Counted from the stretch's first letter, positions 8,301 to 16,272 are shown. The stretch: DNA of 40,564 bases from an uncultured Eubacteriales bacterium (GCA_902765305.1 CACWZI010000009.1:1-40564), one strand, 5' to 3'. The notes: generated by a model not told the origin, from the sequence alone. Made by a program: numbers and translations.

Positions 8301-9647
8301 TTATTCTCCGACACGGCAACCGTGGCCCCCCGCCGCCTTCACCGCGTACAGAGCCGCGTCAGCCCGCCTGAAGATCTCCTCGGTATCCTGCCCTTCGTCG
8401 CCGAAGGCCACGCCACAGCTCAGGCTGATTGGCGGCAGCCCGTCCTCGCCCTTGCCCAGGACCTCGTTGATGTGGGCCACCTTCTGCTTCACCAGCGCGT
8501 TATGTCCGGGGTCGGTGTGTACCATGATGACCGCGAACTCATCTCCGCCGATGCGGCAGACGTGGTCCTGGGAGCGGAAGCTCTTGAGTATCGTACCGGC
8601 CACCTTGACCAGGGCCCTGTCCCCCAGCTCGTGACCGTTGCCATCATTGATATGCTTGAACTTGTCCACGTCAAACAGCAGCAGCGCCGAGCTTTCCCAG
8701 TTTGTGTTCTTCAGGAAGAACACATAGCCACTGCGGTTGTGTATGCCTGTCAGCTGGTCGTGGGTGGCGTCGTAGGTCAGGCGCTCGGTCTTTTCCTGGT
8801 TGGCCTCATACATCAGGTTGTAGGTCTTTGCCAGGAACCGGAATTCGTTGGAGCCCTTGATGGGGATCGGCTGGTCCGCGCGAATGTACACCACGGCCCG
8901 CAACAGCGGGCTGACCACCAGCAGCGTGGTCAGCAGCATCGTAAACAGCGTGGCGAGTATCGCGATGAGTATCAGTGTGCGCTCCTTGAACAGCATGTCG
9001 TCCAGCGCGTCGGTGGCCGCCTTCTGGTGGGCGTCCACCTCCCTGGTCAGGGTATCCAGGCAGTCCTGCACATGGGCGGAAATGGATTCCTTCTTCATGT
9101 GATAGACGTCGTCGAACACCATATTCCGGGCCCGCACCGCTTGCTTGTCCCGGGGCAGCAGCGCGTCCTCCTCCGACAGCTCCACCTTCCGAATGGCCTC
9201 GGGGTAGTCGTTCACGTCGTAGCCGTAGGCCGCGACGGCCATGCGCATCGCGTAATACTCCCGGTCCATCAGCGCGACGGACTCCTTCATCGCCGTCTCG
9301 AGCGACGCATAGGCTTCGTTGTCGTCTGTGATCGCGCGAATGCTCTCAAGCGCCTGGTCCCGACGCCTGTCGACGTTCGCCTCTTTGAAGTAGTTGTCCA
9401 GATACTCCCGTTTCCCCGTCTCTACAAAGCAGCGCGACTGCTCGGTCAGGTAGTCCGAGGCCATCTGCAGCTTGTCGGCGTCCCGCTGCCAGAGGATATA
9501 ATCGCCGGTATATTCCCGCATGCGGGAATAACCCATCTTGGTCCTGAAGGTTGTGAACAACAGCAGCAGGGAAATCACCAGCAACAGCAGGGCCATCAGC
9601 AACTGGATCCTTTGAATGGAGATGCCCTTTGTTTTGTCGCGAAGCAT
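8301..9647 (-). CDS. Membrane diguanylate cyclase (GGDEF)
   Basis: ATG at 9647 follows GGAG closely. The 448-residue protein has a membrane helix at about 13-31, an extracytoplasmic helical sensor region of roughly 190 residues (no family recognised; four-helix-bundle-like, charged, coiled), a second membrane helix at about 224-246, then a GGDEF domain. The domain contains DQLTGIHNR, the active-site GGDEF at 367-371 and an inhibitory-site RxxD (RSQD) five residues before it, so it should make c-di-GMP from two GTP and be inhibited by its product. It has its own promoter and terminator. It is transcribed towards the operon that encodes the EAL phosphodiesterase, so synthesis and breakdown of c-di-GMP sit side by side. 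The signal sensed is not predictable. Confidence 0.92.
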   Translation of the reverse strand: MLRDKTKGISIQRIQLLMALLLLVISLLLLFTTFRTKMGYSRMREYTGDYILWQRDADKLQMASDYLTEQSRCFVETGKREYLDNYFKEANVDRRRDQALESIRAITDDNEAYASLETAMKESVALMDREYYAMRMAVAAYGYDVNDYPEAIRKVELSEEDALLPRDKQAVRARNMVFDDVYHMKKESISAHVQDCLDTLTREVDAHQKAATDALDDMLFKERTLILIAILATLFTMLLTTLLVVSPLLRAVVYIRADQPIPIKGSNEFRFLAKTYNLMYEANQEKTERLTYDATHDQLTGIHNRSGYVFFLKNTNWESSALLLFDVDKFKHINDGNGHELGDRALVKVAGTILKSFRSQDHVCRIGGDEFAVIMVHTDPGHNALVKQKVAHINEVLGKGEDGLPPISLSCGVAFGDEGQDTEEIFRRADAALYAVKAAGGHGCRVGE

Positions 9648-9706
9648 GCTCTCCGACCTCTTTTGTCTTATTAAACGGCTGTTTCCAAACCGTAAAGCCA
9701 ATCATT

Positions 9707-9735
9707 ATTATACTATAGAAAAGCGTGCATGTCCA
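9707..9735 (-). promoter_or_regulatory. Promoter of the diguanylate cyclase gene
   Basis: Minus strand TGGACA (9730-9735), 17-base spacer, TATAAT (9707-9712), about 60 bases before the ATG at 9647. The surrounding 9660-9870 stretch is A+T-rich and holds no gene. Confidence 0.7.
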
Positions 9736-9843
9736 TATGTGTCGACATATTTTAGCCCAGATTGTAAATTTTTTACCATACATATCATTTTGGTTAAATT
9801 TTTAATTGATATGCGAACAGTCGTGGTGATTGTTTCCGGGCTG

Positions 9844-9852
9844 TGATATAAT
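9844..9852 (+). promoter_or_regulatory. Extended -10 promoter element
   Basis: TGATATAAT (TGn plus TATAAT) lies 35 bases before the ATG at 9887. A -35 box is poor (TGGTGA at 9824-9829), as is common for extended -10 promoters. Confidence 0.6.
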
Positions 9853-9886
9853 GATTTTGATTTTTGCTTAGGAGAGCGATGCCCGA

Positions 9887-10426
9887 ATGACCCTCAACGG
9901 CTATTATTTCACAGCCACCGGCATCACGGAATACGCCTTCTTCCACGGCGATCGAAGCATCCTGCGCGTGGTCCATGACAGCCTGCCAGACGTGCCCGTA
10001 AGGATTTACGCCGCCTCCGGTGCGGAATTTGCCTTCAACGCGCCATATAGCTGGGAGGAATCCCCCATGGGCAGAAAAATGCCCGCTCCCGGCGCCTCAT
10101 ACCCATTTCTCGGCCAGGATGGCTCGGAGGTGGGATGGCTGTATCTGCTTGGCGCTGATCACTTTGCCGTCGCGATACCCGGCGCGGCCCTGGGCGGTCG
10201 GATCATTCACGAGCGCCTGCACCGCAGCATCTATTATACGACTCTGGACGACGAACCCATAGCCCGCGTGGAGTATGGCCTTGAGCGCATACTGACCCGC
10301 GAGCAATTTGGCGAATGGTTCCCCCGCCGCTATGTCGCCGAGGTCGCAAAGCAGCCGGAGGAAGCGCTGCTGACCCTGGCGCTTTCTGTCCCGTTCCTGG
10401 GCTTCGACGCGCTGGAGGTGCGGTAA
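9887..10426 (+). CDS. Conserved-looking protein of unknown function
   Basis: The 179-residue protein has no signal peptide or membrane helix. It looks rich in beta strands, with many aromatic residues (NGYYFTATGITEYAFF; SIYYTTLDDEPIARVEYG), and ends in a helical hydrophobic segment with PFLGFD. The pattern is loosely like tubby/LURP-type beta-barrel proteins, but I cannot assign it. It is transcribed alone, divergently from the cyclase and convergently with the transglutaminase-like gene. An ATG-CCC-GAA-TGA mini-frame (9879-9890), four bases after GGAG, overlaps the start codon (ATGA), so the gene may be translated by coupling to a three-codon leader. Codon use resembles the neighbours. Confidence 0.75.
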   Translation: MTLNGYYFTATGITEYAFFHGDRSILRVVHDSLPDVPVRIYAASGAEFAFNAPYSWEESPMGRKMPAPGASYPFLGQDGSEVGWLYLLGADHFAVAIPGAALGGRIIHERLHRSIYYTTLDDEPIARVEYGLERILTREQFGEWFPRRYVAEVAKQPEEALLTLALSVPFLGFDALEVR

Positions 10427-10521
10427 TACCAATCTCAACCCAAACCTTTACAATCCTGCGGTGCCGCCGTATTGTGCGGTATTTCCTTAAAGCCCCTTGA
10501 CTTGCCAAGTACGCGCAGGTG

Positions 10522-10576
10522 AACAGGAGGAGTCCCCGATCGATCCCATAGCGGACGATCCGGGGCTCCTCCTGTT
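10522..10576. terminator. Bidirectional hairpin between convergent genes
   Basis: AACAGGAGGAG (10522-10532) pairs exactly with CTCCTCCTGTT (10566-10576), and further G/C pairs lie inside the stem. It is placed between the converging 9887-10426 and 10589-13357 genes. The U-tract is poor on both sides. Confidence 0.6.
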
Positions 10577-10588
10577 GCATTCCATACA

Positions 10589-13357
10589 TCAATATATCCT
10601 GAACCTCACCGTCGCCTTTGAAGGCAGCAGGTAGTTTCTGTTGGAGAGTGCGGTGGCCGTGGCGGTGTAGGCGCCCTTTTTCTTCTTCGCCCCGCTGACC
10701 GTCACCCTGCACCTGTCGCCCTTGATCAGCCCGATCGCCGTAGCCGTGGGCTTTTGTTTCTCGCCGTTGTATTTCAGCCTGGTCCCGGTCCACTTCAGCC
10801 TGACCGTCTTCTTCCTGATGGTGCAGATCCTTGTCCGCGCCTTTGGAAGGGCATAGTTTGCATTGGAGAGCCCGGCTGCCTTTGCCCTGTAATTCCCCGC
10901 GTTCCTGCGGCCGCCTGTCACCGTCACCGTACACTTGTCGCCGGATACCAGACCCGTGGCCTTCACTGTAGGCTTTTGGGTCTTTCCGTTGTAGGTCAGG
11001 CTGGTCCTGCTCCACTTCAGTTTTACCGTCTTCGGCGCAATGGTGAACGTCTGCGTCGTGGTCTTCGGCAACGCATAGTTGCCGTTGGACAGGGCACTGG
11101 CCTTCGCTGTGTAGCTGCCCGCGTTCTTCTTCCCACCGAGCACCGTCACCGTGCAGCTGTCGCCAGAGACCAGGCCCGTGGCCTTCACGGTGGGGCTTTG
11201 TATCTTGCCGTTGTAGGTCAGGCGGGTCCTGCTCCACTTCAGCCCCACCGTCTTTGGCGCAATGGTGAACGCCTGCATCGCGGACTCCGGCAGCGCATAG
11301 TTGCCGTTGGACAGGCCGGTCGCCGTCGCCGTGTAGCTGCCCGCGTCCGTCTGCCCACCGAGCACCGTCACCGCGCAGCTGTCGCCGGAGACCAGGTTGC
11401 TCACCGCCGCCCTGGGCCCCTGCGCTTTGCCGTTGTAGGTCATGTCGGTGTTCGTCCAAGCCAGCTGAGCGACCCTTTGGGAAATCGCAAAGGTTCGTGT
11501 CACAGTGGACGGCAGCTTATAATTCCCGTTGGACAAGCCGGTCGCCCTGGCTGTGTAGCTGCCCGCGTTCTTCTGTGCGCCACTCACCGTCACCGCGCAC
11601 TTATCGCCGGAGAGGAGTCCCGTGGCCGTCGCCGTGGGCGCGTAGGCATTGCCGTCGTAGGTGAAAGCGGTGTTTGCCCAATTCAGATCCACCGTCTTCG
11701 GCGCGATGGTCACCCACGTCTGGCCTTCCACGATCCCGTAATCCTTTATATCAGCGCAAAAATACACGGTATACGATCCCGCGTTCTTCCATGTGGGGCT
11801 GCTGCTCCTGTCATATACGCCCTTTTCCGTGCCGTAAGAAACCGTTCCGTCGCCATCCAGGAATACGCTGGCCCCATGGGCGCTGCCGTCATAGGTCCCG
11901 CTGAAGCTCTGGACGGTATAAACAGCCTCACCGTAGTTGAAGGGAGACATCGTCAGCCATTCACTGGAAAAATTCTCAAGTGTCTCTGCTCTGTAGGTAT
12001 AGGTGAGCGTGCCGCAGGTGAAGGCGGTGCTTGTCTGGCCCTTACAGCCCTTCAGAAAATACTTTTCGTTGCAGGCGTCGCCGCCGTCGCTGTTGGTGAT
12101 ATCCGCCAGGTAGACCCGACCGTCGGGCATGCGCAGCGCGTTCCACATGTGTGCGCCGGGAATGCCGCCGCTCATCAACTCGCAGGCCACGTCCCCATCG
12201 AAGTCGCTCAGGTCGCAGAGGTACTTGAAGCCCTTGGAGTAGCCCTCGCAGACCACCTTGGTGCTGTCGTCCCCGTCGAATATGTACACCAGCTGCCAGG
12301 GATCGCCGTAGGGCGTGTTTTTATCGCTCGCCGCGTCGCGGTTGTATTCCACCAGGCTGCAAATTGCATTCGCATACGCCCTCACCTTGGACAGGTCGTC
12401 CTTGCCCGCGTTGTCCGAAACGATGCCATTGATATTCGAAACCGCAACGCTCACCCGGGTGGGCAGGTCGTTCACCTCATAGGTGCCGATTGCATCGTCT
12501 TTGGAGTAATCCTTGGCGACAGCCATCTTCGCGGTCAGGGACGATAGTCTGGCCTTACCATCCTGCTTCATAATCCCATAGTTCCAGCGCATGCCGATGG
12601 TCGCCTTGTCAAACCAGTAGAGTTCGTAGGGATAATCCGCCAGCAAAGCCTGCATGAACTTCTTCTGCGCATTCTGCGCAAATCCTTCCTTTGACAGCAG
12701 GGCCGAACCAAGATCCTCGTCATCCAGGCTTTCAAGCCCCAGCGCCTCGGCGGTCCACCAGCTGTCCGTAAGTCCGGCGGCATCGTCGCTGATCGCGAAC
12801 GCGGTGGATGTTCGCGACCCTTCCGCAACCTCCCGAATCATCGGCGCCAGCGCGTCGTACAGCTTCAGGCTGATGCCGTCCAGCATGGCGCGCCCGGAGA
12901 AGGCGGAGCGCAGGTTGCGCCTCGGCGCCATGCCCGGCAGCATCCGATTCATCCATGCCTCGAACAGCGCGTCGTTGTCCATGCCGCCGGAGGTCGTGAC
13001 GCTTTCCGTTGCGCCCTCGGCATCGGCCTGTATGCCATCCACGTCAACGACAGCCGCCTCCAAGCCCAGGGCGGCCTCGTCCCCCACCCCGAGCAGCGCG
13101 TTCTCGTCCAGCTGAAGCGTCAGCAGGCCGTCAAGGAGCAAGCCGTCATCCGGACTGTCGTCCTGAATCAGGGCATCGCCGTCCAGTATGAGCGCTTCAT
13201 CATCCGAAAATGTCTCTTCGCCATCCAATTCAATGTCGATCCCGTCCGGGTCCGCCACCACTGTTTCCACCACGCCGGCCGACGCGGAAATAACCGGCGT
13301 GGACAGCACCGCCAGCATCAGCATCAGCGCGATCCTGCAAAGCATCCGACGCTTCAT
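10589..13357 (-). CDS. Secreted transglutaminase-like protein with MBG/YDG repeats
   Basis: ATG at 13357, with GGAGG 8 bases upstream, gives 922 residues. A signal peptide (about 1-27) is followed by an acidic, leucine-rich low-complexity stretch (about 30-115). A transglutaminase/protease-like core has a plausible triad C370 (VVCEGYSKG), H403 (GAHMWNAL) and D419 (LADITNSD). One divergent and five well-conserved Ig-like repeats of about 74 residues follow (pattern: TYNGK, then GLVSGD.C.VTV, AGSYTA, LSNGNYALP). The fold fits extracellular peptidases or crosslinking enzymes with a repeat stalk. There is no LPXTG or other sorting signal at the C-terminus, so it is probably released or held non-covalently. 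The triad reading is by motif only; substrate unknown. Confidence 0.85.
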   Translation of the reverse strand: MKRRMLCRIALMLMLAVLSTPVISASAGVVETVVADPDGIDIELDGEETFSDDEALILDGDALIQDDSPDDGLLLDGLLTLQLDENALLGVGDEAALGLEAAVVDVDGIQADAEGATESVTTSGGMDNDALFEAWMNRMLPGMAPRRNLRSAFSGRAMLDGISLKLYDALAPMIREVAEGSRTSTAFAISDDAAGLTDSWWTAEALGLESLDDEDLGSALLSKEGFAQNAQKKFMQALLADYPYELYWFDKATIGMRWNYGIMKQDGKARLSSLTAKMAVAKDYSKDDAIGTYEVNDLPTRVSVAVSNINGIVSDNAGKDDLSKVRAYANAICSLVEYNRDAASDKNTPYGDPWQLVYIFDGDDSTKVVCEGYSKGFKYLCDLSDFDGDVACELMSGGIPGAHMWNALRMPDGRVYLADITNSDGGDACNEKYFLKGCKGQTSTAFTCGTLTYTYRAETLENFSSEWLTMSPFNYGEAVYTVQSFSGTYDGSAHGASVFLDGDGTVSYGTEKGVYDRSSSPTWKNAGSYTVYFCADIKDYGIVEGQTWVTIAPKTVDLNWANTAFTYDGNAYAPTATATGLLSGDKCAVTVSGAQKNAGSYTARATGLSNGNYKLPSTVTRTFAISQRVAQLAWTNTDMTYNGKAQGPRAAVSNLVSGDSCAVTVLGGQTDAGSYTATATGLSNGNYALPESAMQAFTIAPKTVGLKWSRTRLTYNGKIQSPTVKATGLVSGDSCTVTVLGGKKNAGSYTAKASALSNGNYALPKTTTQTFTIAPKTVKLKWSRTSLTYNGKTQKPTVKATGLVSGDKCTVTVTGGRRNAGNYRAKAAGLSNANYALPKARTRICTIRKKTVRLKWTGTRLKYNGEKQKPTATAIGLIKGDRCRVTVSGAKKKKGAYTATATALSNRNYLLPSKATVRFRIY
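10592..11704 (-). repeat. Five tandem ~222-bp coding repeats
   Basis: The 3' part of the gene consists of five tandem units of about 74 codons. Units 3 and 4, counted from the N-terminal side, are the most alike, which suggests recent duplication or gene conversion; the last is the most basic and divergent. A sixth, poorer unit precedes them. Confidence 0.85.
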
Positions 13358-13416
13358 CAAGCGCACCTCCAAAAGTCCTGTATGTAAACGGCCATCCATA
13401 CGCTCATTATATATTC

Positions 13417-13445
13417 ATAATACAGAATTCGCCCTGGCTTGTCCA
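13417..13445 (-). promoter_or_regulatory. Promoter of the transglutaminase-like gene
   Basis: Minus strand TGGACA (13440-13445), 17-base spacer, TATTAT (13417-13422), about 60 bases before the ATG at 13357. Confidence 0.6.
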
Positions 13446-13457
13446 GCGTTGCAACTG

Positions 13458-13482
13458 AAAAAACCGGGGTTTGCCCGGTTTT
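13458..13482 (-). terminator. Terminator after aspartate kinase
   Basis: On the minus strand AAAACCGGG pairs with CCCGGTTTT around a 5-base loop, and the stem runs into six T residues. It lies directly after the aspartate kinase stop at 13495. Confidence 0.85.
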
Positions 13483-13494
13483 CTCAACATATTA

Positions 13495-14832
13495 TTATGC
13501 GCCCTCGTTCTGCATGCTGTCGTCGATGGCGGCGTAGATGACCCGTATGGCGTCCTCGTAGCGGTCCTCCGGTACGCCCACCAGCAGGTTCAGCTTGCCC
13601 GCGCCCTGGTTGGCGGTGTTGATGGGCACGCCCTCCCGGGCCAGCGCATGGAGTACCCGTACGTTGGCGTCGCTGGATTCGGTGTCTCGCTCGCCGATGA
13701 CCGCGATCATCGACAGGTTTTCCGTCAATCCCAGGTAATCCGGGGCCAGCTTTTCCCGGATCTCGGCGAACAGCTCCTCCTTGCAGGGAGCCAGCAGGTC
13801 GCTGCGGATCACCAGCGTCACCGTGTCGATGCCCGTCAGGCACTGCTCAAAGGGCAGCTTTCGGTTCTTCAGCATGTCCAGCATGACGGCGGTGAAGCCC
13901 GATTCGTCGCTGACCATCACCTTTTCCACCTGGATCACCGACATGCCCTTGCGCCCGGCCACGCCCACGATGGGATATTTCGTCTCGCCGCGGGGCAGCT
14001 TGCGCACGATGGTGGTCCCGGCGTCGGCTGGCCGGTCGGTATTGCGGATGTTGATGGGAATGTCCAGGTCCGAGACCGGCAACACCGCGTCGGTGTGCAG
14101 CACCGACGCGCCCATGTAGGACAGCGTGCGCAGCTCCCGGTAGCTGACGTACTTCACGGTCCGGGGGGTGGAAACGATATGGGGATCCGCCGCCAGCAGG
14201 CCTGAGACGTCCGTCCAGTTCTCGTACAGGTCGGCGTGGATGGCCGCAGCGGCCAGGCTGCCGGTGACATCGGAGCCGCCCCGGGTCATCGTGTGCACCT
14301 GCCCGGCCATGTCCGCGCCGTAAAACCCGGCGATCACCGCGTTCTGCAGGGGCCGCAGGGCCGCGCCCAGCGTGCGTCGGGTCATGGCATTGTCCAGATG
14401 GCCGGCGTCGTCAAAGCACACGCACCACTCCGGATCCACGAAAGTAAAGCCCAGCCAGGCGGCCAGCAGCCGGGAATTCAGGTACTCGCCCCGGCTGACC
14501 ACATAATCCCTCCGGGGTTCGCCATCAAGGTGCGCCCTCAGGGCCTGAAGCTCGTCGTCCAGCGGAAAATCCAGCGACAGCGCGCGGGCAATGCTCCTGA
14601 AGCGCGCGCCGACGGCGTCCAGCTCAGCGCTGTAATCCGCCCCCGCCGCAGCCTTATCATAGCAGGCCAGCAGCAGGTCCGTCACCTTCACGTCCTCCGG
14701 GCTGCGCTTGCCCGGCGCGGAGGCCACGATGAACCGGCGGGCCGGGTCGGCGCGCACGATGTCCCGCACCTTGCGAAACTGATCCGCGTCGGCCAGCGAC
14801 GTACCGCCGAACTTCGCCACAACCGTTCTCAT
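13495..14832 (-). CDS. Aspartate kinase
   Basis: Phosphorylates L-aspartate, the first step of lysine, threonine, methionine and diaminopimelate synthesis. ATG at 14832 is chosen because the protein then begins MRTVVAKFGGTSLAD, the usual start of the family, with GAGGGGAAG upstream. It has 445 residues. The amino-acid kinase domain carries KFGGTS at 7-12 and TRGGSDVTG in the middle. Two C-terminal ACT domains (about 300-440) should give feedback control by end-product amino acids. Length and ACT layout fit monofunctional aspartate kinases of the ThrD/YclM or LysC type; which isoenzyme cannot be told. It follows cysK on the same strand after a 150-base gap occupied by a palindromic element. 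I saw no lysine-riboswitch-like structure upstream. Confidence 0.95.
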   Translation of the reverse strand: MRTVVAKFGGTSLADADQFRKVRDIVRADPARRFIVASAPGKRSPEDVKVTDLLLACYDKAAAGADYSAELDAVGARFRSIARALSLDFPLDDELQALRAHLDGEPRRDYVVSRGEYLNSRLLAAWLGFTFVDPEWCVCFDDAGHLDNAMTRRTLGAALRPLQNAVIAGFYGADMAGQVHTMTRGGSDVTGSLAAAAIHADLYENWTDVSGLLAADPHIVSTPRTVKYVSYRELRTLSYMGASVLHTDAVLPVSDLDIPINIRNTDRPADAGTTIVRKLPRGETKYPIVGVAGRKGMSVIQVEKVMVSDESGFTAVMLDMLKNRKLPFEQCLTGIDTVTLVIRSDLLAPCKEELFAEIREKLAPDYLGLTENLSMIAVIGERDTESSDANVRVLHALAREGVPINTANQGAGKLNLLVGVPEDRYEDAIRVIYAAIDDSMQNEGA

Positions 14833-14870
14833 ATGTGATCTTCCCCTCGAGTTCCGTACATGCCCCGCAC

Positions 14871-14946
14871 CTGTAGCGGCGGCCCTAAAGGACAAATTTC
14901 GTGTCGCAATCTGCCGCCATGTGGCGCCTGATAGGCGCCGCTACAG
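14871..14946. mobile_element. 76-bp MITE-like element with 11-bp terminal inverted repeats
   Basis: It begins CTGTAGCGGCG and ends with the exact complement CGCCGCTACAG. The right end also forms a hairpin (GGCGCC, tgata, GGCGCC). The first 50 bases match, in inverse orientation, the copy at 15972-16021 (44 of 50). No clear target-site duplication is visible. It occupies the gap between cysK and the aspartate kinase gene. A non-autonomous element or a REP-type palindrome are both possible; no transposase is in the window. Confidence 0.7.
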
Positions 14947-14981
14947 AAGCAGCCGTGCAGTGCTGTTTCGCCTTCTCTCTG

Positions 14982-15911
14982 TCAATCCCCGAACAGCTGG
15001 GTGGAATAGTAGCGCTCCGCCGTGTCGGGCAGCACTGTGACCACCGTCTTGCCCGGGCCCAGCTTCTTCGCCAGCTTCAATGCCGCAGCCACGTTGGTGC
15101 CCGAGGAAATGCCGACCATCAGGCCCTCCTCCTTCGCCAGGCGACAGGCGGTGTCGATGGCCTCGGCGTCGGTGACCACGTAGATGTCGTCGTAGATCTC
15201 ACGGTTCAGGATCTCCGGGATGATGCCGTCGCCAATGCCCATCTGGATGTGGGTGCCGATGGTACCCCCCGCCAGTATGGCGGCGTTCTCCGGCTCCACT
15301 GCCCAGATCTCGACGTCCGGATACCTGTCCTTCAGCACCTCGCCGATGCCGGTGAGGGTGCCGCCGGTTCCGATGCCGCTGCAATAGCCGTGGATCGGCC
15401 CGCCCACCTGGTCGATGATCTCCAGCGCCGTATGCTTCTTGTGGGCCATGGTGTTGTTCGGGTTTTCAAACTGCTGGGGCACGAACACCTTGGGGTTCTT
15501 CGCCTTCATTCGCAGTGCGCAATTCAGACATTCCTCGATGCACTTGCCGATATCCCCGGCATCGTGGATCAGCTTGACCTCCGCCCCGTAGTGGCGCACC
15601 AGCTTGCGCCGCTCCTCGCTGACAGAATCGGGCATGACGATGATCGTCCGGTACCCCTTCACCGCGCCCACGAGGGCCAGGCCGATGCCCTGGTTGCCGC
15701 TGGTGGGCTCGACGATGATGGTATCTTTGTCGATCAGACCTTCCCGCTCGGCGGCCTCGATCATATTCAGCGCCGTCCGGGTCTTGATGGAGCCGCCCAC
15801 GTTCAGCGCCTCCACCTTCACCAGTATCTCGGCGCTTCCCGGCCCCGGCATGCGGTTGAGCCGCACCATCGGGGTATTACCGACGGCTTCAAGTATGTTC
15901 TGGCAAATCAA
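14982..15911 (-). CDS. cysK: Cysteine synthase (O-acetylserine sulfhydrylase), PLP-dependent
   Basis: Makes L-cysteine from O-acetylserine and sulfide. TTG at 15911 is preferred: GGAGG lies 8 bases upstream, and the product then starts (M)ICQNILEAVGNTPMVRLNR, exactly where the family begins; a TTG at 15926 would overlap the ribosome-binding site. It has 309 residues. Visible are the Schiff-base lysine K43 in GGSIKTR, the substrate loop TSGN (70-73), the phosphate-binding GTGGT loop, and PDTAERYYST near the C-terminus. The lysine context SIKTR departs from the common SVKDR, so an allied substrate such as O-phosphoserine cannot be excluded. A strong promoter precedes it, and its leader contains a repeat copy; the aspartate kinase gene is probably co-transcribed. 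I saw no T-box motif in the leader. Confidence 0.93.
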   Translation of the reverse strand: MICQNILEAVGNTPMVRLNRMPGPGSAEILVKVEALNVGGSIKTRTALNMIEAAEREGLIDKDTIIVEPTSGNQGIGLALVGAVKGYRTIIVMPDSVSEERRKLVRHYGAEVKLIHDAGDIGKCIEECLNCALRMKAKNPKVFVPQQFENPNNTMAHKKHTALEIIDQVGGPIHGYCSGIGTGGTLTGIGEVLKDRYPDVEIWAVEPENAAILAGGTIGTHIQMGIGDGIIPEILNREIYDDIYVVTDAEAIDTACRLAKEEGLMVGISSGTNVAAALKLAKKLGPGKTVVTVLPDTAERYYSTQLFGD

Positions 15912-15955
15912 GTTGAATGCCTCCAATTCATGGGTATTGCCGGAGCCCTCGGTTC

Positions 15956-16021
15956 ATCTGCCATATCCTCCCTGGTGGCAGATTGCGACACGAAGTCGGT
16001 CCTTCAGGGCCGCCGCTACAG
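15956..16021. repeat. Inverted partial copy of the CTGTAGCGGCG element
   Basis: Bases 15972-16021, read on the minus strand, begin CTGTAGCGGCGGCCCT and match 44 of the first 50 bases of the 14871-14946 element. The distal half is replaced by a different hairpin (ATCTGCCA 15956-15963 with TGGCAGAT 15976-15983). It lies in the transcribed leader of cysK, about 45 bases from the start codon, so a regulatory effect is possible. Confidence 0.7.
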
Positions 16022-16054
16022 CGCTGTCCGAGGCGATCCGGGCACATCGTTCTT

Positions 16055-16083
16055 ATTATAGCACCAACCTCCGCCCACCGCAA
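16055..16083 (-). promoter_or_regulatory. Promoter of cysK
   Basis: Minus strand TTGCGG (16078-16083), 17-base spacer, TATAAT (16055-16060) with an extended TGC just before it. It predicts a leader of about 135 bases. Confidence 0.75.
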
Positions 16084-16138
16084 GCATCTGACGCAGAAAC
16101 AAACAGTTAAGAGTAGAAATTATAAGGGTAGGATGTGG

Positions 16139-16179
16139 GCAAATTGTGGTTTGCCGCAACGGGACAAACCATAATTTGC
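16139..16179. repeat. Imperfect hairpin related to the TTTGTCGC family
   Basis: GCAAATTGTGGTTTGCC and its near complement pair around a short loop with two mismatches. The inner part (TTTGYCGC/GYGACAAA-like) and the size match the hairpins at 98-134 and 37881-37917, but there is no heptamer array here. It lies between the divergent cysK promoter and the promoter at 16244. Confidence 0.5.
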
Positions 16180-16243
16180 AAACGACCATTCAGCTACGCA
16201 GCCCGTCATGGCGCTAGAAAAACGCGCTTTCGCACCGTTCTTC

Positions 16244-16272
16244 TTGACAACCCTCCGGTTTACAGCTACAAT
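16244..16272 (+). promoter_or_regulatory. Near-consensus promoter
   Basis: TTGACA (16244-16249), 17-base spacer, TACAAT (16267-16272), 35 bases before the ATG at 16308. It drives the secreted-protein gene and perhaps the PAQR gene after it. Confidence 0.85.

Noticed and set aside
14833-14981. Lysine riboswitch before aspartate kinase
   Set aside because: The gap is only about 150 bases, half of it the palindromic element; no lysine-box-like conserved segments were seen.
15912-16054. T-box leader before cysK
   Set aside because: No T-box core sequence or antiterminator/terminator pair was found; the structure present is a dispersed repeat.
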